Shown: positions 26,175 to 35,060, counted from the stretch's first letter. The stretch is 64,000 bases of DNA from Stutzerimonas stutzeri (GCF_038561965.1 NZ_CP139348.1:3348001-3412000); one strand, 5' to 3'. Program-made: numbers and translations. Notes: generated by a model from the sequence alone, not told the origin.

Positions 26175-27830
26175 TCAGTGCGCGACGGCACCGGTGGCTC
26201 CCAGGCCGGTCTGCGAACGGACGAACTGGGCGAAGAAGCGCTCACGCTCCTCGCCGGCCCGCTTGGACTTATCGGTGACCGAAAAGAACCAGATGCCGGT
26301 GAAGGCTGCAGTCATCGAGAACAGCGCCGGATACTTGTAGGGGAAGATCGCCTCGGCGAAGCCGAATACGTCGACCCATACGGTCGGGCTGATGATGGTC
26401 AGCAGCAGCGCGGTGAACAGCCCCAGCGAGCCGCCGAGCAGCGCACCACGAGTGCTCAGCCCTTTCCAGTACATGGAAAGGAACAGCACCGGGAAGTTAC
26501 AGCTGGCAGCGATGGAGAACGCCAGGCCGACCATGAATGCGATGTTCTGCTTCTCGAAGATGATACCCAGCAGAATCGCCACCACGCCCAGGGTCAGGGT
26601 GGTCAGCTTGGTCACACGCATCTCGTCCTCTTCCCGTGCCTTGCCCTGCTTGATCACGCAGGCATAAAGGTCATGGGAAACAGCCGACGCACCAGCCAGC
26701 GTCAGCCCCGCCACAACGGCGAGGATGGTGGCGAAGGCAACCGCCGAGATGAAGCCAAGGAACAGGTTGCCGCCCACGGCGCTGGCCAGGTGGATGGCGA
26801 CCATGTTGGTGCCGCCGACGATAGCGCCAGTGACGTCCTTGAACTCCGGGTTGGTGCTGACCAGCAGGATCGCGCCGAAGCCGATGATAAAGGTCAGGAT
26901 ATAGAAGTAGCCGATGAAGCCGGTGGCGTAGAACACGCTCTTGCGCGCTTCCTTGGCGTCGGACACGGTGAAGAAGCGCATCAGGATATGCGGCAGCCCA
27001 GCGGTCCCGAACATCAGCGCCAGACCGAGCGAGATCGCCGAGATCGGGTCGGATACCAGGCCGCCGGGGCTCATGATCTGCGCGCCCTTCTCATGGATCT
27101 TCACCGCTTCGGCGAACAGGCTACCGAAGTCGAAGCCGACGCTCTTCATCACCATGACGGCCATGAAGCTCGCACCCGACAGCAGCAGGACTGCCTTGAT
27201 GATCTGCACCCAGGTGGTCGCCAGCATGCCGCCGAACAGCACGTACATCACCATCAGCACGCCGACCAGCACCACCGCGACGTAGTAGTCCAGACCGAAC
27301 AGCAACTGGATCAGCTTGCCGGCGCCGACCATCTGCGCGATCAGGTAGAAGGCCACCACGATCAGCGAGCCGAATGCCGAGAGCAGACGAATCTGCGTCT
27401 GACCGAGGCGGTATGACGCCACGTCGGAGAAGGTGAACTTGCCCAGGTTGCGCAAGCGCTCAGCCATCAGGAAGAGAATGATTGGCCAGCCGACGAGGAA
27501 GCCGATGGAATAGATCAGACCGTCGTAGCCACTGGTGTAGACCAGCGCAGAAATGCCGAGGAAGGACGCGGCCGACATGAAGTCACCAGCGATCGCCAAG
27601 CCGTTCTGGAAACCGGTGATGCTGCCTCCAGCGGTGTAGTAGTCGGCGGTGGACGTGTTGCGCTTCGCCGCCCACTTGGTGATGCCCATGGTGAATGCGA
27701 TGAACACCACGAACATGATGATGGCGGTGTAGTTGGTGGCCTGCTTCTCGACCTCGCCGGTAATGGCGTCGGCAAGGAGCGCAGGCGAGACTGCCAGCAG
27801 TAAGGCAGCCGTCAGAAAACGCAGGATCAT
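26175..27830 (-). CDS. actP: Cation/acetate symporter ActP
   Basis: The 551-residue protein has a signal-like first helix (ending LLADA) and about 13 membrane helices of the sodium:solute symporter family. Landmarks are ADYYTAGGSITGFQNGLAIAGDFMS near the N-terminus and the conserved GTAGLPHILMRFFTV segment. ActP takes up acetate, and in some bacteria glycolate or tellurite, with a cation. Its ATG overlaps the stop of the yjcH gene by one base (TAATG), so the pair is translationally coupled. A strong terminator follows. Confidence 0.93.
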   Translation of the reverse strand: MILRFLTAALLLAVSPALLADAITGEVEKQATNYTAIIMFVVFIAFTMGITKWAAKRNTSTADYYTAGGSITGFQNGLAIAGDFMSAASFLGISALVYTSGYDGLIYSIGFLVGWPIILFLMAERLRNLGKFTFSDVASYRLGQTQIRLLSAFGSLIVVAFYLIAQMVGAGKLIQLLFGLDYYVAVVLVGVLMVMYVLFGGMLATTWVQIIKAVLLLSGASFMAVMVMKSVGFDFGSLFAEAVKIHEKGAQIMSPGGLVSDPISAISLGLALMFGTAGLPHILMRFFTVSDAKEARKSVFYATGFIGYFYILTFIIGFGAILLVSTNPEFKDVTGAIVGGTNMVAIHLASAVGGNLFLGFISAVAFATILAVVAGLTLAGASAVSHDLYACVIKQGKAREEDEMRVTKLTTLTLGVVAILLGIIFEKQNIAFMVGLAFSIAASCNFPVLFLSMYWKGLSTRGALLGGSLGLFTALLLTIISPTVWVDVFGFAEAIFPYKYPALFSMTAAFTGIWFFSVTDKSKRAGEERERFFAQFVRSQTGLGATGAVAH

Positions 27831-28144
27831 TATTGCTGTGCCTCGTTGAGGATTTCCTGGGTGATGCGATCGAACTCACCGTTGGCACGCTGCACATAGA
27901 CACCGGTCAGGATGAAGGCCATGAAGATCACACCAACGCCCACCGGGATGCCCCAGGTGGTGACGGTACCCGCAGAAAGCGGAATGCCGAGAACCTGCGG
28001 CTCGAAAGCGATCAGCAGGATGAACGCCAGGTAGGCGCCGAGCATGACGGCCGACAGCAGCCAGGCGAAACGCCCGCGCTTGGCAACCAGCTCTTGGAAA
28101 CGCGGGTTGGCATAGATCTGCCGGTAAACATTTTCGTTGTTCAT
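27830..28144 (-). CDS. yjcH: DUF485 membrane protein, YjcH type, partner of ActP
   Basis: The 104-residue protein has two membrane helices (about 27-47 and 60-82) with a short charged N-terminus (YRQIYANPRFQELVAKR) typical of DUF485. It is nearly always encoded just before actP and is thought to help the symporter, but its biochemical role is not known. The stop overlaps the actP start. About 277 bases without genes separate it from the divergent DUF2061 gene; that gap probably holds both promoters. Confidence 0.9.
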   Translation of the reverse strand: MNNENVYRQIYANPRFQELVAKRGRFAWLLSAVMLGAYLAFILLIAFEPQVLGIPLSAGTVTTWGIPVGVGVIFMAFILTGVYVQRANGEFDRITQEILNEAQQ

Positions 28145-28421
28145 TGGAATCTGTCTCCACGGTCACTACCCCCTGGTGGGAGCAGGGCGGCTACTTTAGG
28201 CTCGGGTAATCCGAACACCACCCGACTTTGGTCTCAATGCGAATCTCTGAAACGACCGTCGTAGAGCCTTCACGTCACGCGATCCGGGGCTTTGCAACAA
28301 TTCCAAACATAAATAGTGTGGCGCTATGTCGCACATGCAAAACGTTGATTTCCGACATTGCCACGCCTCGGCCAGACTGTACGAACTGAGAATAGTTCTC
28401 GATCAGACAAGGAGGCGTGCC

Positions 28422-28646
28422 ATGCTCAAGACCGTGACGTTCACCCTGATGCATTTCTGCATCGCCTTTTCAGTCACCTATGCACTGACTGGCAGCATCG
28501 CCATCGGCGGGCTGGTAGCAACTGTCGAACCGCTGTGCAATTCGGTTGGCTTCTACTTCCATGAAAAGGTCTGGCAGCGTTTTGAACGCATACCTGAACG
28601 CGCACAGGCCATCCCGAAGCACGCCTGGCTGCACCACCAGGCGTGA
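28422..28646 (+). CDS. DUF2061 small membrane protein
   Basis: The 74-residue protein starts at ATG 28422 after a perfect AAGGAGG. It begins MLKTVTFTLMHFCIAF and has two closely spaced hydrophobic helices (about 5-25 and 28-45), the DUF2061 pattern, followed by FYFHEKVWQRF and a basic tail. Function is unknown; the family is often found in gammaproteobacterial membranes. An 8-bp inverted repeat overlaps its last codons and stop. Confidence 0.8.
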   Translation: MLKTVTFTLMHFCIAFSVTYALTGSIAIGGLVATVEPLCNSVGFYFHEKVWQRFERIPERAQAIPKHAWLHHQA

Positions 28647-28696
28647 CGCCAGATCAGGCAGGATTGACCTGCACCGGCTCGACAGCATCTGTCGAG
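28621..28696 (+). terminator. Two hairpins at the end of the DUF2061 gene
   Basis: ACGCCTGG/CCAGGCGT (28621-28628 and 28637-28644) overlaps the final codons, and CTCGACA/TGTCGAG (28678-28684 and 28690-28696) follows 34 bases on. Both are perfect. The T content after them is low, so termination is only suggested. Confidence 0.4.
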
Positions 28697-28861
28697 TCGT
28701 CGTCATTTCCATGCATAAACAGGGATCGAATCAGCAGCGGTGCTGCCATAGTGATGTTGGCTTGCAGTGTGCGAGCTGATTCAGTTCTGATTGGAACGGG
28801 CGGCACGCCAAGCGCTGCCGCCTCGCTACGGGCCGCGAACGGCCTGTTATGGAGAAGTACC

Positions 28862-30154
28862 ATGCAGCTGTTGTTGCGCCTGTTCGCCTTTTTCGTCGTG
28901 GCCGTTGCACCGGTCCACGCCGCCGACCTCAGCGTCGAGGAATACGGCTATCCCCTGGCCAACCCGTTCGAAGCCACGATCGCAGGTACGCCAGCGGAGC
29001 TGCGTGCAGACGTGCCGAGCGATGACGCTATCGACCAGTCCGATTACAGCTTGCGCTTGCGTCCGGAGCGAGAGTTCACCCTGCCGGACAACTTCTGGCC
29101 GGTGAAAAAGCTGCGCTATCGACTGGCCCGCCAGCGCGGCCCAGCACCGCTGATGTTCATCATCTCCGGGACGGGAGCAAGCTATTCCGCAGGCAAGACC
29201 GAAGCGCTGAAACGCCTGTTCTACGGCGCTGGCTATCACGTGGTTCAGCTATCCTCGCCAACCAGTTACGACTTCATGTCCGCGGCCTCGCGCTATGCAA
29301 CGCCCGGCATCAGCAGCGACGACGCCAAGGACCTGTACCGGGTCATGCAGGCCGTTCGCGCGCAACAGCACAAGCTGCAAGTGACCGAATACCACCTCAC
29401 CGGCTACAGTCTCGGTGCGCTGAATGCGGCGTTCGTCAGCCATCTGGACGAAACGCGGCGTAGCTTCAACTTCAAACGCGTCCTGCTGCTGAACCCGCCG
29501 GTCAACCTATACACCTCGGTCGGCAACCTCGACAAGCTGGTACAGACCCGGGTCGAGGGAATCAACGACAACACCACGTTTTACGAAGTAATCCTCGAAA
29601 AGCTCACCCGCTACTATCAGCAGAAGGGCTACATCGACCTCGACGAAGCCATGCTCTATGACTTCCAGCAGTCGACGCTCAAGCTCAGCGACGAGCAGAT
29701 GGCAATGTTGATCGGCTCGGTTTTCCGTTTCTCCGCTGCCGATATCACGTTCACCTCTGATCTGATCAACCGCCGCGGGTTGATCACACCGCAGGATTAT
29801 CCGATCGATCAGGGCACTCGCCTGGAACCGTTTTTCAAGCGCGCCCTGTTATGCAGCTTCGACTGCTACATCACCGAACAGGTGATACCGATGTGGCGCG
29901 CACAGTCCGACGGCGGCAGCCTGACGCAGCTGATCCAGCAGGTCAGCCTGTATGCACTCGAAGACTACCTGCGCCAGAGCCCGAAGATCGCCGTCATGCA
30001 CAACGCCGATGACGTCATTCTCGGCAGTGGGGATATCGGCTTTTTGCGCCGCACCTTCGGTGATCGCCTGACTCTCTATCCGCGAGGCGGCCACTGCGGC
30101 AACCTCAGCTATCGTGTCAATGCTCAACATATGCTGGAGTTCTTCCGTGGCTAA
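28862..30154 (+). CDS. Exported alpha/beta hydrolase coupled to mlaA
   Basis: The 430-residue protein has a signal peptide (MQLLLRLFAFFVVAVAPVHA) and an alpha/beta-hydrolase core. The nucleophile elbow is GYSLGAL with Ser183; acid candidates are Asp383/Asp384 (HNADDVILGSGD), and the His is 411 (GGHCGN). The oxyanion region is probably ISGTGASYSAG. GGAG lies before ATG 28862; an in-frame upstream extension adds no signal sequence, so I reject it. Its last 8 bases overlap the mlaA start. That coupling suggests a role in phospholipid or outer-membrane lipid handling, but the substrate is not known. Confidence 0.8.
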   Translation: MQLLLRLFAFFVVAVAPVHAADLSVEEYGYPLANPFEATIAGTPAELRADVPSDDAIDQSDYSLRLRPEREFTLPDNFWPVKKLRYRLARQRGPAPLMFIISGTGASYSAGKTEALKRLFYGAGYHVVQLSSPTSYDFMSAASRYATPGISSDDAKDLYRVMQAVRAQQHKLQVTEYHLTGYSLGALNAAFVSHLDETRRSFNFKRVLLLNPPVNLYTSVGNLDKLVQTRVEGINDNTTFYEVILEKLTRYYQQKGYIDLDEAMLYDFQQSTLKLSDEQMAMLIGSVFRFSAADITFTSDLINRRGLITPQDYPIDQGTRLEPFFKRALLCSFDCYITEQVIPMWRAQSDGGSLTQLIQQVSLYALEDYLRQSPKIAVMHNADDVILGSGDIGFLRRTFGDRLTLYPRGGHCGNLSYRVNAQHMLEFFRG

Positions 30155-30914
30155 AGGAATGCTGCTGCCGTTACTCCTGGCCAGTGGCTTGGCCTTCGCT
30201 GATACACCAACGGTCGATGAGGATGGCTTTACCCATCCGCTGCGCAATCTCGAGTTCAACCCAGGGCTGGACCAACGCGAATTCGAGCGCGCCACTTTCC
30301 AGGCACTGGACGTGTACGACCCGTTCGAGCCGGTCAACCGACGCATTTACCATTTCAACTACCGGCTCGATCAGTGGGTCATGTTGCCGGTGGTGCGCGG
30401 CTATCGCTACGTCACGCCGCAGCCCGTGCGCACCGGGGTTAGCAACTTCTTCAGCAACCTGGGTGAAGTACCGACGTTGTTCAACAGCCTCGCGCAGTTC
30501 AAAGGCCAGCGTGCAGCAAACGCGACGGCGCGCTTTCTGTTCAATACCATTCTCGGCGTCGGCGGCGTCTGGGACCCGGCGACCCGTATGGGTCTACCGC
30601 GCCAGAGCGAAGACTTCGGCCAGACGCTTGGCTATTGGGGCGTTCCCCAGGGACCGTATCTGATCCTGCCTGCCCTTGGCCCGTCGAATCTGCGCGACGC
30701 CACCGGCCGCGTGGCCGATTTCGCCATCGAACGGCAGGTGGAATTTCTGCAGTACTCCGAGACCACCGGCGGAGAACTGAGCCTCACGGCGCTGCGTGCC
30801 ATCAACGCGCGGCACGTCACCAGCTTTCGCTATGGTCAGCTCAATTCGCCTTTCGAGTACGAAAAGGTTCGCTACGTCTACAGCCGCGCGCGGGAGCTGC
30901 TAGTCGAAGAATAA
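30147..30914 (+). CDS. mlaA: MlaA/VacJ outer-membrane lipid asymmetry protein
   Basis: The 255-residue protein matches MlaA/VacJ: YDPFEPVNRRIYHFNYRLDQ, NFFSNLGEVPTLFNSLAQ, and GVWDPATRMGLPRQSEDFGQ. MlaA removes misplaced phospholipid from the outer leaflet and passes it to MlaC. The start is GTG 30147, 7 bases after GGAG and overlapping the hydrolase stop. The signal sequence (GMLLPLLLASGLAFA) has no lipobox Cys, unlike the lipoprotein form in E. coli, so it is probably cleaved by signal peptidase I. The remaining Mla genes are not in this window. Confidence 0.92.
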   Translation: MAKGMLLPLLLASGLAFADTPTVDEDGFTHPLRNLEFNPGLDQREFERATFQALDVYDPFEPVNRRIYHFNYRLDQWVMLPVVRGYRYVTPQPVRTGVSNFFSNLGEVPTLFNSLAQFKGQRAANATARFLFNTILGVGGVWDPATRMGLPRQSEDFGQTLGYWGVPQGPYLILPALGPSNLRDATGRVADFAIERQVEFLQYSETTGGELSLTALRAINARHVTSFRYGQLNSPFEYEKVRYVYSRARELLVEE

Positions 30915-31006
30915 TCTAAAAAGAAGATTGATTAGAGCGATAATACGCAACCATTGATCGAAGCAGCCCGCCTATCCTTGGCTCATTCAACCAGGAGGCA
31001 TCGATC

Positions 31007-31849
31007 ATGTCCCAACGGGAAATTCTTTCCATCACCACCGGCCGGCCCACCTCCGATGGCGCCGGCGTCAGCCTGACCCGGGTCTTCGGCGGGGCTGCAC
31101 CAGAGCGGTTCGACCCGTTTTTGATGCTCGATGAGTTCGGTTCGAACGACCCGGACGAGTACATCGCCGGGTTTCCGCCACACCCGCACCGCGGCTTCGA
31201 AACCATCACCTACATGCTCGAAGGGCGCATGCGCCACGAGGACCACATGGGCAATGTCGGGTTGCTGGAAAGCGGCGGCGTGCAATGGATGACTGCGGCG
31301 CGTGGCGTAATCCACAGCGAGATGCCGGAACAGCAGGAAGGCAGCATGCGCGGCTTCCAGCTGTGGCTGAACCTGCCCGCCCACGCCAAGCTCGGTGACC
31401 CAGACTACCGAGACTTCGCACCCGCAGAAATCCCGCAGCTGAGCTTCGAAGGCGGCGCGCAGGCCAAAATCATTGCCGGAACATTGAAGGTGGGCAACGT
31501 CGAGCAACAAGGCATCATGCAAAGACCGGATACCGAGCCCTATCTGTTTGATCTGCATTTGCCAGCAGGCAGCACTTTGTCTCCGCAAATTCCGGACGGG
31601 CACCTGTTACTGCTGTACATCTACGAGGGAGAGCTGCAGGTCGGCGATCGGCCGGTCGGCAAAGGCCAGCTGGTGCGCCTGTCGGAACAGGGCGAGCTGC
31701 GGTTGCATAGCGAGCCCGGCACGCGACTGATACTGCTGGCCGGCCGGCCGCTGAGAGAACCCATCGTGCAGTACGGCCCATTCGTGATGAACAGTCGTGA
31801 GGAGATAGAGCAGGCATTGCGAGATTTTCGCGATGGGACGCTGGCTTGA
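31007..31849 (+). CDS. Pirin family protein
   Basis: The 280-residue bicupin has the pirin iron-site motif PPHPHRGFETITYMLEG near residue 55 and a C-terminal pirin domain. Some bacterial pirins have quercetinase activity or bind regulators; the role here is unknown. AGGAGG precedes ATG 31007. Roughly 90 bases separate it from mlaA, with short inverted AATCT/AGATT repeats in between. The following 150 bases hold the REP-like repeats. Confidence 0.9.
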   Translation: MSQREILSITTGRPTSDGAGVSLTRVFGGAAPERFDPFLMLDEFGSNDPDEYIAGFPPHPHRGFETITYMLEGRMRHEDHMGNVGLLESGGVQWMTAARGVIHSEMPEQQEGSMRGFQLWLNLPAHAKLGDPDYRDFAPAEIPQLSFEGGAQAKIIAGTLKVGNVEQQGIMQRPDTEPYLFDLHLPAGSTLSPQIPDGHLLLLYIYEGELQVGDRPVGKGQLVRLSEQGELRLHSEPGTRLILLAGRPLREPIVQYGPFVMNSREEIEQALRDFRDGTLA

Positions 31850-31889
31850 GCCGCGCTCTTGGATCAACGCAAACCACTGACCTGACGCA

Positions 31890-32000
31890 GCCGTACGGTG
31901 GGCTTCAGCCCACCAGATACGAACACCGGCAGCAGCGCTAAAGCTCGGCCAATAACCCTGTTGTACTGCAGAGCGATAGGCCGGATTCAGCCCACGGCCA
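31890..32000. repeat. REP-like palindrome pair
   Basis: GGTGGGC (31897-31903) and GCCCACC (31908-31914) form a perfect hairpin with loop TTCA. About 80 bases on, TTCAGCCCAC recurs (31986-31995) within a second imperfect palindrome bounded by GGCCG and CGGCC (31979-31998). I recall very similar palindromes as dispersed REP elements in the P. stutzeri group. The pair fills the gap between the convergent pirin and acyltransferase genes. Confidence 0.55.
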
Positions 32001-32948
32001 CTACATAGCCGACTTTTTCTTTCTCGTCTTATACAGGCTGCGCTCACCTGCGGGTCGTGTCTTGAAGCGGCGATGCGCCCACAGATACTGCTCCGGCAAT
32101 GCGCTGACTGCCTCCTCAATCCACTGATTGATCCGCAGGCAATCAGCCTCTTCACTTGCGCCGGGAAAATCGTCAAGTGGTGGATGGATCACCAGGCGAT
32201 ACCCCGAGCCGTCCGCCAGGCGCTCCTGAGTGAACGGCACAACCTGCGCCCTGCCCAACCGGGCAAATTTGGTGGTGGCGGTGACCGTCGCGGCCTGAAT
32301 GCCGAATAGCGGCACGAACAGACTCTGCTTGCGCCCGTAGTCCTGATCCGGTGCGTACCAGATCGCGCGCCCGGCGCGCAGTACCTTGAGCATGGCGCGC
32401 ACGTCCTCGCGCTCGATTGCGCTGGCGTCGCGGTTATGCCGCTCGCGCCCGCGGCGCTGGACGAAGTCGAAAACCGGATTCTTGTGCTCGCGATACATGC
32501 CGTCGATGGTATGTCGCTGACTGAGCAGCGCCGCACCGATCTCCAGCGTGGTGAAATGCAGCGCCATCAGAATTACCCCCCGCCCTGCGGCTTGGGCCTG
32601 CTGCAGATGCTCGAGACCCTCGATCCGAGCCAGGCGCTGTAGCCGTGCCTGCGGCCACCACCAGCTCATGGCCATCTCGAAGAAGGCGATGCCGTTAGAG
32701 GCAAAGTTCTCACGTAGCAGACGTTCGCGTTGTTCCTGGCTGAGCTCAGGAAAGCACAGCTCCAGGTTGCGCCGGGCGATGTAGCGCCGCGAACTGGCGA
32801 AACAGAACATAAGCGCGCCAAGACCGCGCCCCATTTTCAACAACAGCGGATAGGGCAACTGCACCAGCAGCCAGAGCAGGCCCAAGCCCAGCCATAGCGG
32901 CCAGAAGCGCGGGTGCAGGAAGTACGCACGAAACTGAGGACGGTCCAT
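32001..32948 (-). CDS. lpxL: Lipid A biosynthesis lauroyl-type acyltransferase
   Basis: The 315-residue protein has an N-terminal membrane helix (FWPLWLGLGLLWLLVQLPY) and the acyltransferase HX4E motif HFTTLE near residue 132, as in LpxL. Further blocks are YREHKNPVFDFVQRRGR and IWYAPDQDYG. It transfers an acyl chain to Kdo-lipid A precursors or a related acceptor on the inner face of the inner membrane. ATG 32948 is taken over an upstream in-frame ATG at 32990, because the conserved MDRPQFRAYFLHPRFWP start begins there. It is divergent from minC, as in P. aeruginosa. The symbol is by family; HtrB-like paralogues are possible. Confidence 0.87.
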   Translation of the reverse strand: MDRPQFRAYFLHPRFWPLWLGLGLLWLLVQLPYPLLLKMGRGLGALMFCFASSRRYIARRNLELCFPELSQEQRERLLRENFASNGIAFFEMAMSWWWPQARLQRLARIEGLEHLQQAQAAGRGVILMALHFTTLEIGAALLSQRHTIDGMYREHKNPVFDFVQRRGRERHNRDASAIEREDVRAMLKVLRAGRAIWYAPDQDYGRKQSLFVPLFGIQAATVTATTKFARLGRAQVVPFTQERLADGSGYRLVIHPPLDDFPGASEEADCLRINQWIEEAVSALPEQYLWAHRRFKTRPAGERSLYKTRKKKSAM

Positions 32949-33107
32949 GAATAGCTCGACAACCGATGAAGCGACGCATTCTAGCGGCAAAAGCCCGCAT
33001 TGACCGAGCCTCGACGTGGTGGTGTTCGTTCCGCAGGCCGTCGGCCGGGTTGCAGGCAGCGGCGCTCCCCGCTATAAGTCCTCGCCATTTACCGCAGCAG
33101 ACAGACC

Positions 33108-33833
33108 ATGAGCCAAGCCGACCTCACCGATCAGTCCCCAGCCTTCCAGCTCAAGGGCAGCATGCTCGCCATCACTGTGCTGGAACTTGCCAGCAATGAT
33201 ATCGAGCGCCTCGACGAGCAACTCGCGGCCAAGGTCGAGCAGGCACCGGACTTCTTCAACAACACACCGCTGGTGCTAGCACTGGACAAGCTGCCGGAGT
33301 CGGCCCGCGAAATCGATATCGCCGCGCTGGTCAGCCTGTGCCGCAAGCATCGCCTGCGCACCCTAGCGCTGCGAGCCAGCGAACCTGTGCATCTAGAAGC
33401 GGCAGCGGTGCTCGATCTCCCCGTGTTGCCACCTTCCGGCGCGCGCGAACGCCAGGTGGACCTGGGTTCGAAAACCCCGCCGAAGCCTGCCGAGCCGGTC
33501 TATCGCCCAACCCGCGTCGTCACCACGCCCATCCGCGGCGGTCAGCAGGTCTATGCGCAAGGGGGCGACCTTATCGTTCTTGCTCCCGTGAGCCCCGGCG
33601 CGGAACTTCTCGCCGATGGCAACATCCATGTCTACGGCCCACTTCGCGGTCGCGCTCTGGCTGGTATCAAGGGCGACACCACCGCGCGGATTTTTTGTCA
33701 GCAGCTCGCGGCCGAAATGGTATCCATCGCCGGTCAGTACAAGGTCGCCGAGGACCTGCGACGCGAACCTCTCTGGGCTGAAGCGGTGCAGATCAGCCTC
33801 TCTGGCGACGTGTTGAACATCACCCGCCTTTAA
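33108..33833 (+). CDS. minC: Septum site-determining protein MinC
   Basis: The 241-residue protein has the MinC N-domain (about 1-105, FQLKGSMLAITVLEL) and the C-terminal beta-helix domain with VRGGQQVYAQGGDLIVL-like repeats (actual: TPIRGGQQVYAQGGDLI), DGNIHVYGPLRGRALAG and AEMVSIAGQY. With MinD it blocks FtsZ ring assembly near the poles. It is first of minCDE; about 96 bases separate it from minD. Confidence 0.96.
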   Translation: MSQADLTDQSPAFQLKGSMLAITVLELASNDIERLDEQLAAKVEQAPDFFNNTPLVLALDKLPESAREIDIAALVSLCRKHRLRTLALRASEPVHLEAAAVLDLPVLPPSGARERQVDLGSKTPPKPAEPVYRPTRVVTTPIRGGQQVYAQGGDLIVLAPVSPGAELLADGNIHVYGPLRGRALAGIKGDTTARIFCQQLAAEMVSIAGQYKVAEDLRREPLWAEAVQISLSGDVLNITRL

Positions 33834-33929
33834 CGGATACTGCCGCCAATTTTCAAGGACCAAACGGGCAATCCCGACGCTGAAACCGGCGGAAGGTCCC
33901 GATTTTTTCAATTTTTAGGGTGAATCACC

Positions 33930-34745
33930 TTGGCCAAGATCATCGTAGTCACTTCCGGCAAAGGTGGCGTTGGTAAAACCACCACCAGCGCCGCCATCGG
34001 CACCGGCCTCGCTCTGCGCGGCCACAAGACCGTCATCGTCGATTTCGACGTAGGTCTGCGGAACCTCGACTTGATCATGGGCTGCGAGCGCCGGGTGGTT
34101 TATGACTTCGTCAATGTCATCAATGGCGACGCATCCCTGACCCAGGCCCTGATCAAAGACAAGCGCCTGGAGAACCTTTTCGTGCTGGCTGCCAGCCAGA
34201 CCCGCGACAAGGACGCGCTGACTCAAGAGGGCGTAGGCAAGGTCATCGAAGAACTGGCCAAGAACTTCGAGTACGTTATCTGCGACTCGCCGGCCGGTAT
34301 CGAGAAGGGCGCGCACCTGGCCATGTATTTCGCCGACGAGGCGATCGTCGTGACCAACCCAGAAGTGTCCTCGGTACGTGACTCCGACCGCATGCTGGGC
34401 CTACTGGCGAGCAAGTCGCGCCGCGCCGAAGGCGGCGAGGAACCGATCAAGGAACATCTGTTGCTGACCCGCTACAACCCCGAGCGCGTTACCAAGGGCG
34501 AAATGCTCGGCGTCGAAGACGTCGAGGAAATCCTTTCCATCCGCCTGCTCGGCGTGATCCCAGAATCGCAGGCGGTGCTGAAGGCGTCCAACCAGGGCAT
34601 CCCGGTGATCCTCGATGACCAGAGCGATGCTGGTCAGGCCTATAGCGACGCCGTCGACCGCCTGCTTGGCAAGGAAGTCGTGCACCGCTTCCTCGACGTC
34701 AAGAAGCCAGGCTTCCTGCAACGACTTTTCGGAGGCCGCGAATGA
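33930..34745 (+). CDS. minD: Septum site-determining ATPase MinD, TTG start
   Basis: The 271-residue ParA-family ATPase has the deviant Walker A GKGGVGKTT near the N-terminus, CDSPAGIE as Walker B, and an amphipathic C-terminal membrane-targeting helix (PGFLQRLFGG). It recruits MinC to the membrane and oscillates with MinE. The first codon is TTG (33930), supported by AGGGTGA 7 bases upstream and by the conserved MAKIIVVTSGKGG start; no ATG is available. It overlaps minE by the ATGA sequence. Confidence 0.97.
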   Translation: MAKIIVVTSGKGGVGKTTTSAAIGTGLALRGHKTVIVDFDVGLRNLDLIMGCERRVVYDFVNVINGDASLTQALIKDKRLENLFVLAASQTRDKDALTQEGVGKVIEELAKNFEYVICDSPAGIEKGAHLAMYFADEAIVVTNPEVSSVRDSDRMLGLLASKSRRAEGGEEPIKEHLLLTRYNPERVTKGEMLGVEDVEEILSIRLLGVIPESQAVLKASNQGIPVILDDQSDAGQAYSDAVDRLLGKEVVHRFLDVKKPGFLQRLFGGRE

Positions 34746-34999
34746 ACCTCTTAGACTTCTTCCGTGAACGCAAGAAGAAGGAAACCCCAGCCGCGATCGC
34801 TAAAGAGCGCCTGCAGATAATCGTTGCCCATGAACGTGGACAGCGCACCGAGCCGGATTACCTGCCGGCCCTGCAGAAGGAACTGGTCGAGGTGATCCGC
34901 AAGTACGTCAACATCGACAGCGATCAGGTCCAGGTCGCACTTGAAGATCAGGGCAGCTGCTCGATTCTAGAACTCAATATCACCCTGCCGGATCGCTGA
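34742..34999 (+). CDS. minE: Cell division topological specificity factor MinE
   Basis: The 85-residue protein begins MNLLDFFRERKKKETPAAIAKERLQIIV, of which MNLLDFF is the membrane-binding start and AIAKERLQIIV the MinD-contact helix. The C-terminal half is the dimer domain. It releases MinD from the membrane and so keeps the division site at mid-cell. Its ATG overlaps the minD stop. A GC-rich hairpin follows about 20 bases after the stop. Confidence 0.97.
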   Translation: MNLLDFFRERKKKETPAAIAKERLQIIVAHERGQRTEPDYLPALQKELVEVIRKYVNIDSDQVQVALEDQGSCSILELNITLPDR

Positions 35000-35018
35000 G
35001 CGACACCGGCGTACAGAA

Positions 35019-35048
35019 ACGGCGGCCCACGGGTCGCCGTCTTCGTTT
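35019..35048 (+). terminator. Hairpin after minCDE
   Basis: ACGGCGGCC (35019-35027) and GGTCGCCGT (35032-35040) form a 9-bp stem with one G-T pair and a 4-base loop. CTTCGTTT follows, a weak T-tract. It probably ends or reduces transcription before rluA. Confidence 0.55.
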
Positions 35049-35060
35049 GTGGAAAAGCGA

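Noticed and set aside
25983..27416. A 477-codon open frame on the plus strand opposite actP
   Set aside because: It lies fully inside actP in reverse. Its product is Gln/His/Asp-rich without a signal or known fold, as expected from the antisense of a high-GC membrane protein gene.
33393..33911. A 172-codon minus-strand frame across minC
   Set aside because: minC is well supported by conserved domains and operon position; the reverse frame is a shadow.
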